Source: Gracilaria domingensis (taxonomy: Eukaryota > Rhodophyta > Florideophyceae > Gracilariales > Gracilariaceae). From it: 64,000 nucleotides of DNA. The DNA lies in contig VCMS01000112.1 of the NCBI GenBank assembly GCA_022539475.1, forward strand, positions 62,001 to 126,000, given 5' to 3'. Of the stretch, positions 32,241 to 43,830 are shown piece after piece (position 1 is the first letter of the stretch; every line of letters starts with the position of its first letter). A program made the translations under genes and the position numbers. The notes beneath the pieces are model-generated. The model was not told the origin of the DNA. It made no database searches and was given only the letters and a program-made list of their open reading frames with translations.

Positions 32241-33421
32241 TTACGTGCCCCTGGTTGGATCAGCATTTACAACCTTTGGCAATACCGCAGGAAGCTGATG
32301 TGCGGCCGACGGATTAGAAGTGGGCTTTCCTGTAGATGGACATTCGGTACGCTTCCGGTTCGCGGTGTTTCCACTAGATATCTGCTCAATACCTGGGGAG
32401 GAGGGTACAGTCACCGTTGGGGCCATCGAAACGCGATCAATAGCGATCGTGTCCTGAAGGCCATCGCGCTCGATAGTGACCGTATGGGAACTCGATCGCA
32501 GAATCTTAAAAGGTCCAGTAAAGAGAGGCAAGAAATTTCGGGAGGCAAGCTATATCATCCAATCTTTTCTCTGACGTTGACCTGTCCAGGTATACCATCC
32601 CTCCAGATTGAGGGAAGGAGTATAGAGGACAGACTTATCGAAGTCCGCCTTGTACCTGAGGTGGGCTCGCGACAAGGTAGCTTTAGCCGTATGGAGAATA
32701 TCATCGATCCCCCGGCGTGCGTACTGCTTAGCCTGCGTAGGAGTCATACCTTCAATGATGTCTTGGAGGAACCAAGATGTCTTAACAATCATTCCCAATG
32801 GTGACGGCTGCCGAGTCAGGGTGAGATCAAAGGGGGTGGTACCAGTGTTTTTATGCACCTGAATGTTGTAGGCATAGACCAATGGTTCCACGTAGTCATC
32901 CCAATCGATTGGTGCTCACCCGCGTAGTGTACCAAGCGGTTAACGAGCGTCTTGTTACACCGTTCGGCTTGACCATTGGTTTGCGGATGGAAAGCCGTCG
33001 TAATGACATGATTTATACCCAGTGTGGCACAGACGTGCGAGAATAACTTGCACACAAACAGACTTCCATTATCTGTCAAAAGGTACAGAGGCAAACCATA
33101 AGGATAAACCCAATGTGTAAGGAACGCCATCGTCACATCCGTTGCGGTACTGTTCTTGAGTGGGATACCCCTTGTGGTTTTGGTAAACCTGTCGGTGATA
33201 ACCAGAATGAACTGGTTGCCGTGTACCGATTTCGGAAGTGGCCTAAGGATATCCATTGCAATAAATTCCAATGGTCCGACCGCTGGAAAAAACTTGAGCT
33301 TAGCCTGATGGCGTGCTCGAGTTCCCCGAACCTTTGCCCTGGAAGCGCAGGTCCTTGCCGTGTTCCAAAGGTTGTTATCCATAAGCGGGTTGTAGAAGTG
33401 CTTCCTAAGCGTTTGGTACAT
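32241..33421 (-). pseudogene. Gypsy A2 integrase (fossil)
   Basis: The zinc domain end (MYQTLRKHFYNP) is followed by the DDE core with IAMDILRPLPKSVHGNQF, LYLLTDNGSLF and FHPQTNGQAERCNKTLVNRL. Near 32500 the GPF-type motif MPLFTGPFKILRSSSHTVTI comes after the core, as in chromoviruses. Confidence 0.85.
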
Positions 33422-33628
33422 ACGAGTCCCTCCGGGATGACCATCAAACCGTGTGTAGTGAGCGAGGTAGAGAAACCGTGTCCGTAGGAATTAAGGAATG
33501 ACCTTCTGGAAAGAACCATCTAGCGGGGACCTTTGGCAGAGTAATCCGAGGCGGTCAAAGTCAAACAGGCATCCCTTGGTCCCTACCAGGTGTGAATTCC
33601 CTTGGCAGAATTCATCCGTCTTCTGAGC

Positions 33629-35190
33629 CTATAGGAGATCTTCTAATGTGCTTGGAAGCAGCTCTTTTTCTTCTGGCACGATCGTATTAGCCTCTAGGTC
33701 AAGTTCCTCATGCTGGAAATCCTGTGGCCAGTCTACCAAGTAAACCTCTTCTTGGTCAAGGTCACCATCGGGGCACTGTACCGTTTCCACCAGGAAGTCA
33801 CCGTCTGGATCTGTCTCATATCCTTCGAGATTTGTGGTCGGTATTTCGTCATCTAAAGGATTATCGTCATCTCCATCGGTAAGGGTGCGACTCAGTGCAT
33901 CAGCCGATTGGTGCTTCACTCCCGGCCTGTAGGTTACATCATATTCGAACTCAGACAGCCAAAGCCGCCACCTTGCTAGCCTGCTGGACGCATCAGTCAT
34001 GTTCAACAGCCAGCGGAGGGAGTGATGATCTGTCCTGATGGTAAATTGAACTGCCTCGAGGTAGGGCCTCAAGGTCAGTACTGCCCAAACAATGGCAAGA
34101 CATTTCTTTTCGGTCGTGCTGTAGTTCCGTTCGGCGCTGTTCAGAGTCCTACTCTAGTAACAAATATGTCGATAGCCCTTTGGGAACTCCTGTTCCTGTA
34201 GAAGAACACATCCAATCTGTCCATCGGAAGCGTCCATGTCCAAAATGTATGGTTTATCCGGCTTTGGTAATTCCAGTACGAGAGAATTCATTAGTTTATC
34301 CTTCAAGGTTTGAAATGATTCGTACTGTTCGTCTTTCAGGCAGTCGAATTCCGATGGCGTACTCTCTTAAGCATTTCGTTAATGGGTGCCACAATCTTCG
34401 AGAATCCTTGGACAAACCTACGGCAGACGTTACAAAGCCCAAAAAAAGAGCGCAACTCTGTGTGGGTTCGAGGTGGTTTTGCCAGTAGGATTGCGTCCGA
34501 AGTTCTCTTGGAAACCTGAAGCTTCCCATGGTGAACCACATGACCAAGGTAATCCACAGAGGCCTGGAAAAAGAAGCGTTTGGTAGCTTCAGAGCTATCC
34601 CAGCCTCGAGAAGAATCCTCAGAATTGACATCACATGGGTAAAATGTTCCCGAATGGTCTTCGAAAATGCAATTACGTCATCCAGATAAACCAAAGCAAA
34701 CTTCCACTTGAACCTAGATAGGATTATATCAATTGCCGGTTGGAAAGTCGCCGGTGCGTTCATCAAACCAAGTGGCATCCGTTTAGAACGGAATAGTCCT
34801 TCATGGGTTGTGAACGTAGTGAGAGGTTCTGCATCGTCGTCCAATGGTATCTGCCAATAGCCCCAATTGGCATCCAGTATTGTGAATACCGTTGCTTCGC
34901 CTAAGGAATCGAGACAATCGTCCATTCTGGGAATCGGATAACTGTCTCATTTGGTCATTGCGTTTAGTCTTCGGTAGTCAATGCAAAACCTTACGGACCC
35001 GTCCATCTTTGCCACGAGAACGAAAGGACTTGCCAATTAAGATTCGTGTGGCAGGGCTGGCTCGATGACGCTAACTTTCCGCATCTTCGCCAGTTGTTCT
35101 TCTACAATCTTGCGTCTCTTAAGGCCTGTACGATACGTGTGTTGGTACACCGGCTCAGCGTCATCCTTAAGGTCTACTCGATGTTTCGTA
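33629..35190 (-). pseudogene. Gypsy A2 reverse transcriptase and RNase H (fossil)
   Basis: Blocks matching A1 are present: FTILDANWGYWQIPL, LGLMNAPATFQPAID, FALVYLDDVIAFS, and in RNase H FTIRTDHHSLRWLL and VKHQSADALSR. An acidic linker to the integrase follows. Confidence 0.88.
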
Positions 35191-35216
35191 GCCCGAATAT
35201 CTCCCAATTGGCCAGA

Positions 35217-36139
35217 TCACATGGATTTGAAATCTCGGAGAAGCTCGGTGACCTCTGCGCCGTACGATTCGAATTCCTCTCCTAGGTTTACCTCCTCTTC
35301 CCAAGTCTCGACGTCCTCGTAGTCATTGGGAGTGAGTTCATCTGATGAGATTTCCATGATGGCCATTGGAGCTAGTAGTGCAATACCAACGACAGTACCC
35401 TTTGGTAAGCGTATCGGGCGGTCTCGGAAGTTACTCATATTAACCAGAAAGGGAACCCTCGGTTTGCAATCCATAATACCATTGGCCATTAAGGAAAGGT
35501 GCGCTGAATCGTCTTCAGATTATTCTGAAGCGTTACTAGACCAGCAATTTCGGAGGGAGCCAGAGCGGCAGTCTGCGTGATAGGCGGTATTGTAATCGCC
35601 CTTGATAACCGAACCTTATTCGAAACGGTATTCTTCGCCAACGGACGGCGACGTGGGTTGGCGTCTGGACCAGATTTGGAAGCGATAATCGCCACTGGAC
35701 GGGTGCGGTAAAAGGAAACCTTCCGAAACCCGGGATAGATTGCCTTCAAGTATCGGTCCATGAAGGACGTCTCAAGGAGACATTCGGCACCTAAGGTAGG
35801 ACAAACAAGGAACCAAGTACGGAGCCGAAGGTGGCCAATTTGTAAGCAGAGAGGAATGATTCCTTTAATATCCATTGGTCGCATTGATGCATCAGTTACC
35901 CTTGGAGTCCTTCTAACCTTCACCTCCTCCCAGCCAGCCGGTAAAAACTTTGGATGGACCAAGTTCGGCCCTGCTCCAGTGTCCAGGACGCTTGTAACGA
36001 CCCGCGACCTTGAGGCAGTTAAACCAATGCTGTGTCTTACTTTGTAATTCTCCTTTCGCAGGATACATATTGGAGAATCCGCTTCGCTGTCCAGTTCGTT
36101 ACACCATTGTGCCAAACGTCTGTCTTCTTTTGGTGGCAC
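35217..36139 (-). pseudogene. Gypsy A2 protease region (fossil)
   Basis: The active-site strand TSVLDTGAGPNLVHPKFL lies near 35950-36000, with the same downstream linker as A1 (FLVNMSNFRDRPIRLPKG) near 35400. Confidence 0.8.
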
Positions 36140-36246
36140 CGACGGTTGTGTATCCGAAAGCTTCTGAAATTCCCTTGGACAAATTTTTTCACCTTCGGCT
36201 GTGAGGCTAGAATCCTGAGAGGGGCGGCGCGCCTCAAGCCGCTCCT

Positions 36247-38121
36247 CTACGCGTTTTCCGACTGATTTTTTCTCCCAGTGGTGTACGCGTAACCACTGGC
36301 CTGCACATCTTCTGGAATATCCGTCGGGTGTTCCCGGGCAGCTTCATCCACTGGAGTCGAGATGTTGGTAACCTGTGGAGCCTTTGCTGGCGTTTCCAAC
36401 GGAGTAGCGTATCTCGAGGTACCAAGAGACGACGTGTAGCGTGGAGCCCGACGGTTGAAAATTCCTTCAGACCTCCGTGTCTGGTAACTCGCTTTCCTTA
36501 AGGCCATGAGTTTGTCCTTCGTTTCCTTTGGTAAGAACTTCATGAGATTGCATGGAGTAACCGTTGACAGGTATATGTATCAAGCCTGACGGGAGCGTTG
36601 AAAGACATCCCTATGTGGCTGTGCCGGAAAATACTTCGGCGTAGGCTGCCCTGAAGGGGTTGTTGTTCCTTTGGACGGTATGGAAGGTGCACCTGCCTGA
36701 GCCGAACCAAAGGAAACTGCGAGGACATTTCCTTCGTTCTCGTAGAAACCTGAGGCACTGCTTTCCGAACTCTCAACCATATGGGCCTGGAAGATTTTCC
36801 GGACAGGTGTCGCTCTTTGTCTGGCGTCATTATCAGTTGACCGGCGAGAAGTTCTATAAGTTTTCCCCTAACCTTCGGAGTAATTCACCAACTGCCTGTA
36901 GGAGAGGTTGGAATGATCCATATGGTGATTTTGAACGTGCGTCCTAATGGCAGGCAGCAATCTAGAGATAAAATGCTGCTTCAGACGGTTCTCGGAGAAG
37001 ACATTCCCCCACCTATAGGGTTTCCTCCAAAGCTGGTCGGCGTAATCTTTCTCGGTTACGTTCGAACCCTGCCTGTAGGATATAACTTCCTGATGGGCGT
37101 CCATGATGACATCATCTGGCGCATATGTTTCCAAAAGGTAGTGAACAACTTCCGGATAGGACCTAAGGAGTTCCCGATCGGTTGCATCGACGGGGTCAGT
37201 AGTTCCAGAGATTTTAGAAACCACATGGTCTTGCCCTTGCTCATAAAGAAAAAACTGAAAAAGATACAGAGCGGCACCCTCGTGGACGCCGTTCTGGTCA
37301 CAGGCCGTGCGGAACAGACTGAGAAGGCTAAGGATAGAAATGGAGTCCGATCCCGAAAACTTTTCCGTTATGGTTAGCTGCATCCGTTTGGCCCATCTGG
37401 CGACCTTTTTGGCCACCGAGCTGGAGTATCGCGTTGACCGATGGGCCAGGCGATACGTGCGGTAGTCCAATACCCTTTTGAAGAGTTCATTGGTCTTTAC
37501 CAACGGCTTGAGACGTCGAACGGCAGCTTCATTCGTTTCTGAGCCACTGGAACCCGACGAATCCGAATCGGACTCGCTACCGCTGGGGTTCGTCCGGCTT
37601 TTCCTCTGGTTCTTCGAGTTCTTCCTTCTGCTACTTCTCTTCCGGACAAGAATTTTTTTCATTTTTGGGAGTGCAAATAGAGTGCATCTCTCGGGGTGTT
37701 CAGCCTCCAACTGCACTCCGCCTGTACGCCATCCGCGTTCCAATGTGACACCCTTGGCAGGGCATTTCAATTTTTTAATAGTTTGTTTCATTATTGTGAG
37801 TGCGCGTGGAGTGCAAACTGAGATCGTCGGGGGCGAAGTGCGGACAATGTGGGCGCAGATGGAGTGCAACATGTATCGCGTGCACTCCAAGTGCGCTCCA
37901 TGTGCTTAGCGGGCGTCCTCCAATGTGACACCGTGAAAATAAGCAGCAATCGCACATTGATCGCACTCAATGCGCCTTCCGTTTGACATCCATGTATCAT
38001 CCATTTGTGCAATCCAACCTCAAATTTCACTTCTCTTTTTCCAAAAATTTCTCATAGGGCTTCTTCCTACGGTCAGAACTTCTAGCTTCCAATGGCCGCT
38101 TTTCATCTTCAGCCTCTAAAC
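36247..38121 (-). pseudogene. Gypsy A2 gag region (fossil)
   Basis: The gag helical domain (VLDYRTYRLAHRSTRYSSS, EVISYRQGSNVTEKDYADQL, HHMDHSNLSYRQLVNYSEG) lies at 36868-37500. A Ser/Lys-rich hinge lies near 37580. The region towards the protease continues to 36247. A MITE is inserted in it at 37642-38059. Confidence 0.8.
37642..38059 (+). mobile_element. 418-bp MITE, copy 3, TSD CTT
   Basis: Its ends are CCGGACAAGAATTTTT and the complement of CCCTATGAGAAATTTTT, flanked by CTT (37639-37641, 38060-38062). It sits in gag of Gypsy A2 and is slightly more diverged than copies 1 and 2. Confidence 0.85.
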
Positions 38122-38143
38122 CTAAAGCAAGTATGCTCTCCTA

Positions 38144-40198
38144 GTCAATGGTATCAACGGAATCGGAGACGGAAAAACACCTCTCTGACGCCATCACCAT
38201 GACGCTCTTTGCTGTCTCCAAATCGGCGACTAGACAGCGCTTGATCATTTGGCCCCGCTTTAAAAATGAAAACATGCCCACTTCTCCATACATTGAACTC
38301 CCCACTCCGGGTATTGTTCCGAACAATCTTGCAGACCAAGACACCTCTCATTTCAATTTCTTGGATATAGCGAACATGTTCCACACGATCCGGTTTCACG
38401 ACTGGCCAGCCCGCCTGTTCCCCATGCCCAAGGTCCAATTCGGAAATATCTCCGGTCCCACTCAAAGAAGAAGAAAATCCGCTCTTGGCTATAGACCAAA
38501 GCAGAACGCGCTGATGCGGCCGCTCCAGTGTACCTTGCCAATGGGCTTCAAATAAGCCGTCCACATAGCCCACCATCTCGTTTCCTCAGCTCCTCAAGAG
38601 GCATTTAGCCAAACCATTCTGCGTCTTCCAGGCAGCAAACCTTTCCCAACACCACTGCCAACGCTTTCTCAAACCGTGGCAATGCATACCATGAGGAAAC
38701 ACTATGTCCTTCTCCTCCACATCATAGACGATGTAAAAATCGTCTTCGCGGGATGGGAAAAATCCTTTGTCCAGGATCTCCACCACAAGATACTCGCCTT
38801 CCTGGGAAGGCGGCGCCTTCGAGTCAAGTGGTCTAAGTCATCCAAGCTCGGCCACATCGAAGATGTCGAAATAACATTTATAGGATGGCCATGGAACCTG
38901 CGCACCCGTGTCATCGCACCAGCACCTCCAAAACTGGTTGAAGCCAGGAACAGTGTAAAGATCGTGGCTGCTGCTTTGAGAAACACGAGGTCACTTTCTT
39001 TGACGATAAAAGATATCAACGTGGTCCAAAGAGCCGTAGGGAAAGCGACATGGTTGGCCCTCGGAAACCGACCTTTGCTATCAGTCCTGTCCAAAACCTT
39101 GCACTTGCTCGCCCACAATGCAAGCAATGCCATGCAGCTTCATGAGACGGCAACCGAACTAAATCACCTGGCAAACCTCCTGCCTCTCTCCCGCTACAAT
39201 CTATCGATGCCATGGTGAAACATCATCATTGCCTTCGACGTATCCAAGAGGAAGGGCACTGTCGTGTACACAGCCTTCGAAGGAAACAAAGTCCAGTCAC
39301 TCTTTCAAAACGAAGCGCTGCGCAGCGCACGCTCGACACACAACTACAACCAAAGAGACACAACTGAGACAGGGCCAGATGCTGCAACTCCGCCGCTCCG
39401 AAACTCTCGCCTCGAGAACTTCGTCAAGGCAGACCGCTTTCAGGCACAAATGGGACCATGGAGAGCATATTAACGTTGTGGAGGCCAGTACAGCGATGAT
39501 GTCACTAAGATTGGCCATATCCCCGCAAGATTCAAAATGCAGACTGCTGATGCTGGGAGAATCGGCCATAGTTATTGGCAACCTCAACAAGGAGCTATCG
39601 TCTAGTACCGAAATGAACCAGGTGGCGAGGAAGTTCGGAGCAGAATGCACCGCCGCTGACATACACGCTCTGCTGGCGTACATTCACACATCGCTAAACC
39701 CAGCAGACGCACCAAAGCGTTCTTAAACCCCCCCTTCCCTACGAACACCTTGCGTGAAGCAGCCGCTTTCTCCCGCGGCAGCTCTCCTGAAGAGGACTCT
39801 CAAAACATCTGTTGCCTCAAAAGACATCCACGGAGCTTTCCCAAGCGATGCAAAAAAACCCAAGGATTCGTAATCACGAATGGGTCACGACTTTCCCCGC
39901 ATACCGATGCCAGCAAAGGCCTTCTTTACCAAGCACAGGCTCATTACCCAATCCCTGAAGCCGGCAACAGTTGCTACGTATTGCAACGCTTTAGATAGGC
40001 TTACCGCCATCTACAGTAGTATCTTAATCTCCTCCCATCAGCTAGATGAAACAATCGAAGGCCATATTCAGAGACTTTTTGATGAAGAACCAAGAGCGGG
40101 ACGAAAACAGAAAATAGTGAACGCAGTTTGCGCGCTATACATTGTTGACGCGAGGACCAAAACCAGGCTCCCCTTGACACACAGAAGCCTTAAAGGGT
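38144..40198 (+). pseudogene. Tyrosine-recombinase (DIRS/Ngaro-like) RT, RNase H, YR (fossil)
   Basis: The reverse transcriptase shows RLIIWPRFKNENMP, DIANMFHTIRF (region A), LQCTLPMGFK and VLLLHIIDDVKIV (catalytic strand) up to about 39000, with the RPLLSVLSKTLHLL segment typical of this class. The RNase H follows near 39470-39720 (HINVVEASTAMMSLRLA...YIHTSLNPADAPKR). From about 39880 an N-terminal SAM-like domain of a tyrosine recombinase is seen (IEGHIQRLFDEEP...LPLTHRSLKG). The recombinase catalytic domain is not recognised downstream. It is broken, with several breaks. This order without an integrase distinguishes the class from LTR elements. Confidence 0.75.
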
Positions 40199-41150
40199 GA
40201 GAGAAATTCCAAAAACCACAGCCAGCGCGACCATTGTTCGCCGCTTCCTTCATATAAGGAAAGAACTCATGTGTCCCCTACTGCTTAAAATTTTCGTTTG
40301 TCACGACTACCCTATTGTGAGCTTCCAGTCTTAGACACGAAATACTTCTCGTGGTGTGTAATCATCTTTAAACTTTCGTTTTTTGTTTCCTACCCCCTGC
40401 TACTCTGAGTTCCTGCGAACTTCGCTCGTCCCGCGATGGGAACTGCAGCTGGCAATAGCACAGACGAAAACCGTCTTCCTCGACAATCACAGATCTGACA
40501 ACTGTTTGTTCTGCAATTTGCACGACTGAGCTCCCGGACCCAGCGGTATGTTATGAACATTTTTGCCTACAAAGGAAAGAATTGTGACTCAAAGATTCAT
40601 CGTAGATGATTCATCATGGAATCTCCGAGAAAAATCTTGTTGGAAACCCCCACGTGGTTGCCTCCGTTGTAGTATTCACTCCATGAGGGGGGAAAGCCAG
40701 AGAAAAAAACGGCAGGATCGTTCCCGGATGGTCAGCTCATGGCTAGCTGTTTCCGTGCAGCTAATCAGGGTTCTTCTAGCGACGTACCACCCAGGTCCGT
40801 AAGGGCGATCGGCGAGTTGACCGATCGCCTGGTCAAGTTTAGCGACATCCCGAGTCCAGGGAAACGGTCGGCGCGCCGAACACCTTTGCGAGTTTAACGA
40901 CCTCCTGAATCTGGGGGAGTGGTCGGTGTGGCAATCACTGCGGCGATTAATCGACATCCCAAGTCGCTGGCCTTCTGAAAGAGCTGCAGAGAGTTTTACT
41001 ACAACCCAGAAATTAGAGGTTTTCATTTGCAATAACTGTCCACAAAACCTCGTCTTCTGATGTACATCAAACCTGCGTACAAGAATTCATCAAATCCTGT
41101 AACCACCAACCTGCTTTCTGGATCCATTACGATGATGACTCCGAGTATGC
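40199..41150. other. No recognised gene, possible YR element 3' part
   Basis: Only short frames are present. Near 40800-40980 the phrase GGCGATCGGCGAGTTGACC and related GACATCCC/GTCGGCG words recur, giving a loosely repetitive stretch that could be the terminal repeat zone of the YR element. No coding motif is seen. Confidence 0.35.
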
Positions 41151-41159
41151 GCACGACAT

Positions 41160-41758
41160 CAACGCACAAAAGACAATTGTCACAGATCGCCAACGACATT
41201 CACATCCAATCCACTTCCTGAAGAAAACCCGGGTTGCAGCCGCAGCCTTTGCCACATACTGGAAACACAATCCAACTCCTGAAACTGGAGTTGTCCCCGC
41301 TTGAATTAATGTGTGCTCCTACACTGCAGAAATTCGGGCACTCGTGGTCTCTATTGACAGGCTTCGTAACCGTGTCGCTGGTGTTTTTCGCTTTTTTGTT
41401 GACTCTCTCTCTCTGTTCAGGATGGATTACAAGGAAATCTGCGGAAACAATGCAGCACTCTGCAAAATCTTGCGGCAAAGCTGGATAAGCTGAGTTATTA
41501 CTGCACTGTGTACCTTTCTTGGACTCGAAGCCACTGTGGTGTAGAGCAGAACGACAAGTAGGCGACCTTGCCAAGAGTGGTTTGTGCATATCTCTTCGTC
41601 TCCAAGCAGATATTTCAATGGACTACGCGGACGTAAGGGCTATGCTGCGGCTCCAATCAAAGAGCAAAACAATCGCTGGGGAATGTTTAGACACTATCAC
41701 CGATCAGCGTGAGGCACTAAACACGTTCCCGCACTCCATCCAGTGGCGTCTTATTTAG
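41160..41758 (+). pseudogene. LINE RNase H domain and C-terminus
   Basis: Pieces of a RNase H domain of the non-LTR type lie in three frames: TIVTDR at the start (near 41175), CSYTAEIRALVVSIDRL with the catalytic E near 41330, FFVDSLSLF near 41390, and WTRSHCGVEQNDK near 41520-41555. Then ADISMDYADVRAMLRLQSK leads to the stop at 41756-41758. The WxxSHxGxxxND motif is characteristic of LINE RNase H. At least two frame changes and stops (for example near 41307 and 41487) break it. The endonuclease and reverse transcriptase are not present upstream, as expected for a 5'-truncated LINE copy, although no poly(A) tail is visible. Confidence 0.55.
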
Positions 41759-41792
41759 ACCAACGCCTGTTGAAGTGTGATTGTAGTACCAT

Positions 41793-42088
41793 GTAATCTA
41801 TTTCGTGTTATCGACTACTTGGCGATACGAACCCGCGCCCCTTTGTGGGACTGTCGTTTGCGTGTATTGCAATGTCGAAAGGTCGCTCGCCTGTTCTACT
41901 GTCTTACTGTATCGCCGGTTTCACTGTTTTGTTCTACAAGATAAGTAGGGCTCTTCCGTGCGGATTCAGGCACTGTCGAAGGGCAACCTTAAGGAGCTAC
42001 CGAGTTCTGTTCTTTCTTGTAAGCGCTCCTACTGTTCCCTGTTACCGCTCTGTTCCCTCTCGCTCCCCTTCGTTCTCTAGCTTTTCAA
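41793..42088 (+). repeat. Second Copia-like family: LTR piece, plus orientation
   Basis: About 296 bp matches, in reverse orientation, the sequence at 42650-42939. Shared blocks include GGCGATACGAACC and TTTTGTTCTACAAGATAA. It joins directly, head to head, to the end of the minus-strand gag. Confidence 0.7.
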
Positions 42089-42641
42089 ATTCGGCGTCTC
42101 TTGGAGCACAGTTGGCAAGAACAGAAATTCGTTGGGTAGGGTCGACATTTGAGTTTGCGAAGAGCGTAAATGCAAAAAACGAATCACAAATTTTTGCTTC
42201 ATTTCCATGAGCGTGTAACTTGGAAGACTGAGGGAGGAAACGAGACTCAAAATTCTTGAACGATTCATTATTTTCTCGCTTGGTCGTTAGGAGCACCATG
42301 AAGTCAGGGTTCACGTCGGATAGAACGGCCAACGGATCACGTTTGTAAAAAGCACTCACAATGGCGTCAACCCCTGTCTCAGATTGAATGACCTTGGTAT
42401 CAATGGCTTTGCACAGATTACTTGCACGGCCGTAGAGTTGGCATTCTAACATTATGCCCTGTAATTCTTTTGTTATCTTTTTGATATTTTTTTCCGAAAG
42501 TCGGTCATGAAAAAGTTTCCATTGTTTGAGAGCGGTGGCGTAGAACTCATAGTTGCCTTTGCCATCTGTCCAGGGAACATTGCGGGTATCCCAGGAAAAA
42601 CGAGGGCCAGCGGGTTTGTAAGAAGATCCTTTTGGGCCCAT
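42042..42641 (-). pseudogene. Second Copia-like family: gag (fossil)
   Basis: The frame starts with ATG at 42641 (MGPKGSSYKPAGPRFSW) and has the UBN2-like Copia gag layout: YATALKQWKLFHDRLSEKN, LYGRASNLCKAIDTKV, and ENNESFKNFESRFLPQ. It stops short of a zinc knuckle because the other LTR piece follows, so only the first part of gag is present. Confidence 0.6.
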
Positions 42642-42649
42642 AACTTCGA

Positions 42650-43130
42650 AAAGATAGAGAACGGAGAGGGGCGAGAGGGAACAGAGCGGTAACAAGGAAC
42701 AGTAGGAGCGTTTACAACAAAGAACAGAACTCGATAACTCCTTAAGGTTGCCCTTCGACAGTGCTTGGATCCGCACGGAAGAGCCCTATTTATCTTGTAG
42801 AACAAAACAGTGAGACCGGCGAAACAGCAAGACAGTAGAACAGGCGAGCGACATTTCGGCATCGCAATAGACGCAAAAGATAGTCGCACAAAGGGGCGCC
42901 GGTTCGTATCGCCAAGCAGTCTAAAACACGAAACAGATTGCATACCATTTCCTCTTCGGAAGAGAAAAAGCAATACCATGAAGAAGACAGTAAATGACAT
43001 AGACCTGAACACAGAAAAGAAATAGAGAAGATATAGAGAGAATGTTGAGTAGCCCGCAGAAATAGAACAAACTCCTCAAGTACAAATAAAAACATACGAA
43101 TCAAACGATGGAAACAAAAAGCGAACGAGT
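42650..43130 (-). repeat. Second Copia-like family: LTR/leader, minus orientation
   Basis: This is the minus-strand LTR and leader in front of the gag at 42641. The part 42650-42939 is the inverted partner of 41793-42088. The outer end near 43130 directly follows the RNase H of the same strand, so one LTR sits between a pol end and a gag start. Confidence 0.6.
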
Positions 43131-43134
43131 GATG

Positions 43135-43830
43135 TTATCCAGTGGACGAGCTCGAGAAGCGAGAAGCGGAATCTTCGAGAGAAAATGGAAGAGCACCTGT
43201 GAACAGTACAAGCGCTAATAGCAGGCTTAGACGGCTTTCGAGCTTTGTAAGTGGGTCAGCAAGATTTAATTTGCCCGGAACCCACATGAAACGGTTGACG
43301 TTGTGTGTTTCGAACTCAAAACAGATGATGCTAACATCAACACTGATAGCGCGGTCTGTGGCGGTGAGACAGGTTGACAGAGTATCATACAGATCTTTCG
43401 AGTCAACAACAATGATGAGGGACACATCGATTCCCAAAATCTTTGCCTGTCCTCGCGCAAGTAGCTTCCCTTCATCGATCGCTTCTCTGGCAACTAGAAT
43501 CTCCGCTGAACATATATTTGACCGGACAAGGGGACTTCTGAGAACTCCACGACAGAAGGTGAAAGACGGCATCGTTCTCGAAATCACCAAACAGAACACC
43601 AGCAACATAACCCAGTTGTCCGTAGTCACACATTCCTCTTGCATCGCCGAACACTAGAACAGAGACTTCATACTCTCCTGCAGTGGGACGGGGGAAGGTT
43701 ATGCGTGTTCCACGTTTCTTCAGGTTTCGCAGAGTGTTGATCTGAAGCACAAGATCTTTCACCCTAACGTCAGCCCAGGCAAAACTCGTTAAGGGGAAAC
43801 TAAAAGGGCTTTGAGTAGACTTGCAGACAA
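43135..43830 (-). pseudogene. Second Copia-like family: RNase H end of pol (fossil)
   Basis: Copia-type RNase H motifs are seen: VSVLVFGDARG, GQLGYVAGVLFG, a SAEILVAREAIDEG helix with the catalytic E, LIIVVDSKDLYDTL, and MWVPGKLNLADPLTK. The reverse transcriptase is not recognised upstream (to 44.0 kb). The assignment to Copia rests on these RNase H blocks only. Confidence 0.65.

Larger units (their letters stand above)
31770..38121 (-). mobile_element. Chromodomain Gypsy, copy A2, 5' truncated
   Basis: On the minus strand the parts run gag (to 36868), protease (about 35.8-36.1 kb), reverse transcriptase and RNase H (33.6-35.2 kb), integrase (32.2-33.4 kb), the GPF motif and a chromodomain-like end near 31.9-32.0 kb. 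Homology with A1 stops in gag at about 38121, so the 5' LTR and gag start are missing. One MITE lies at 37642-38059. It is broken, with many breaks, and is about as diverged as A1. Confidence 0.9.
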
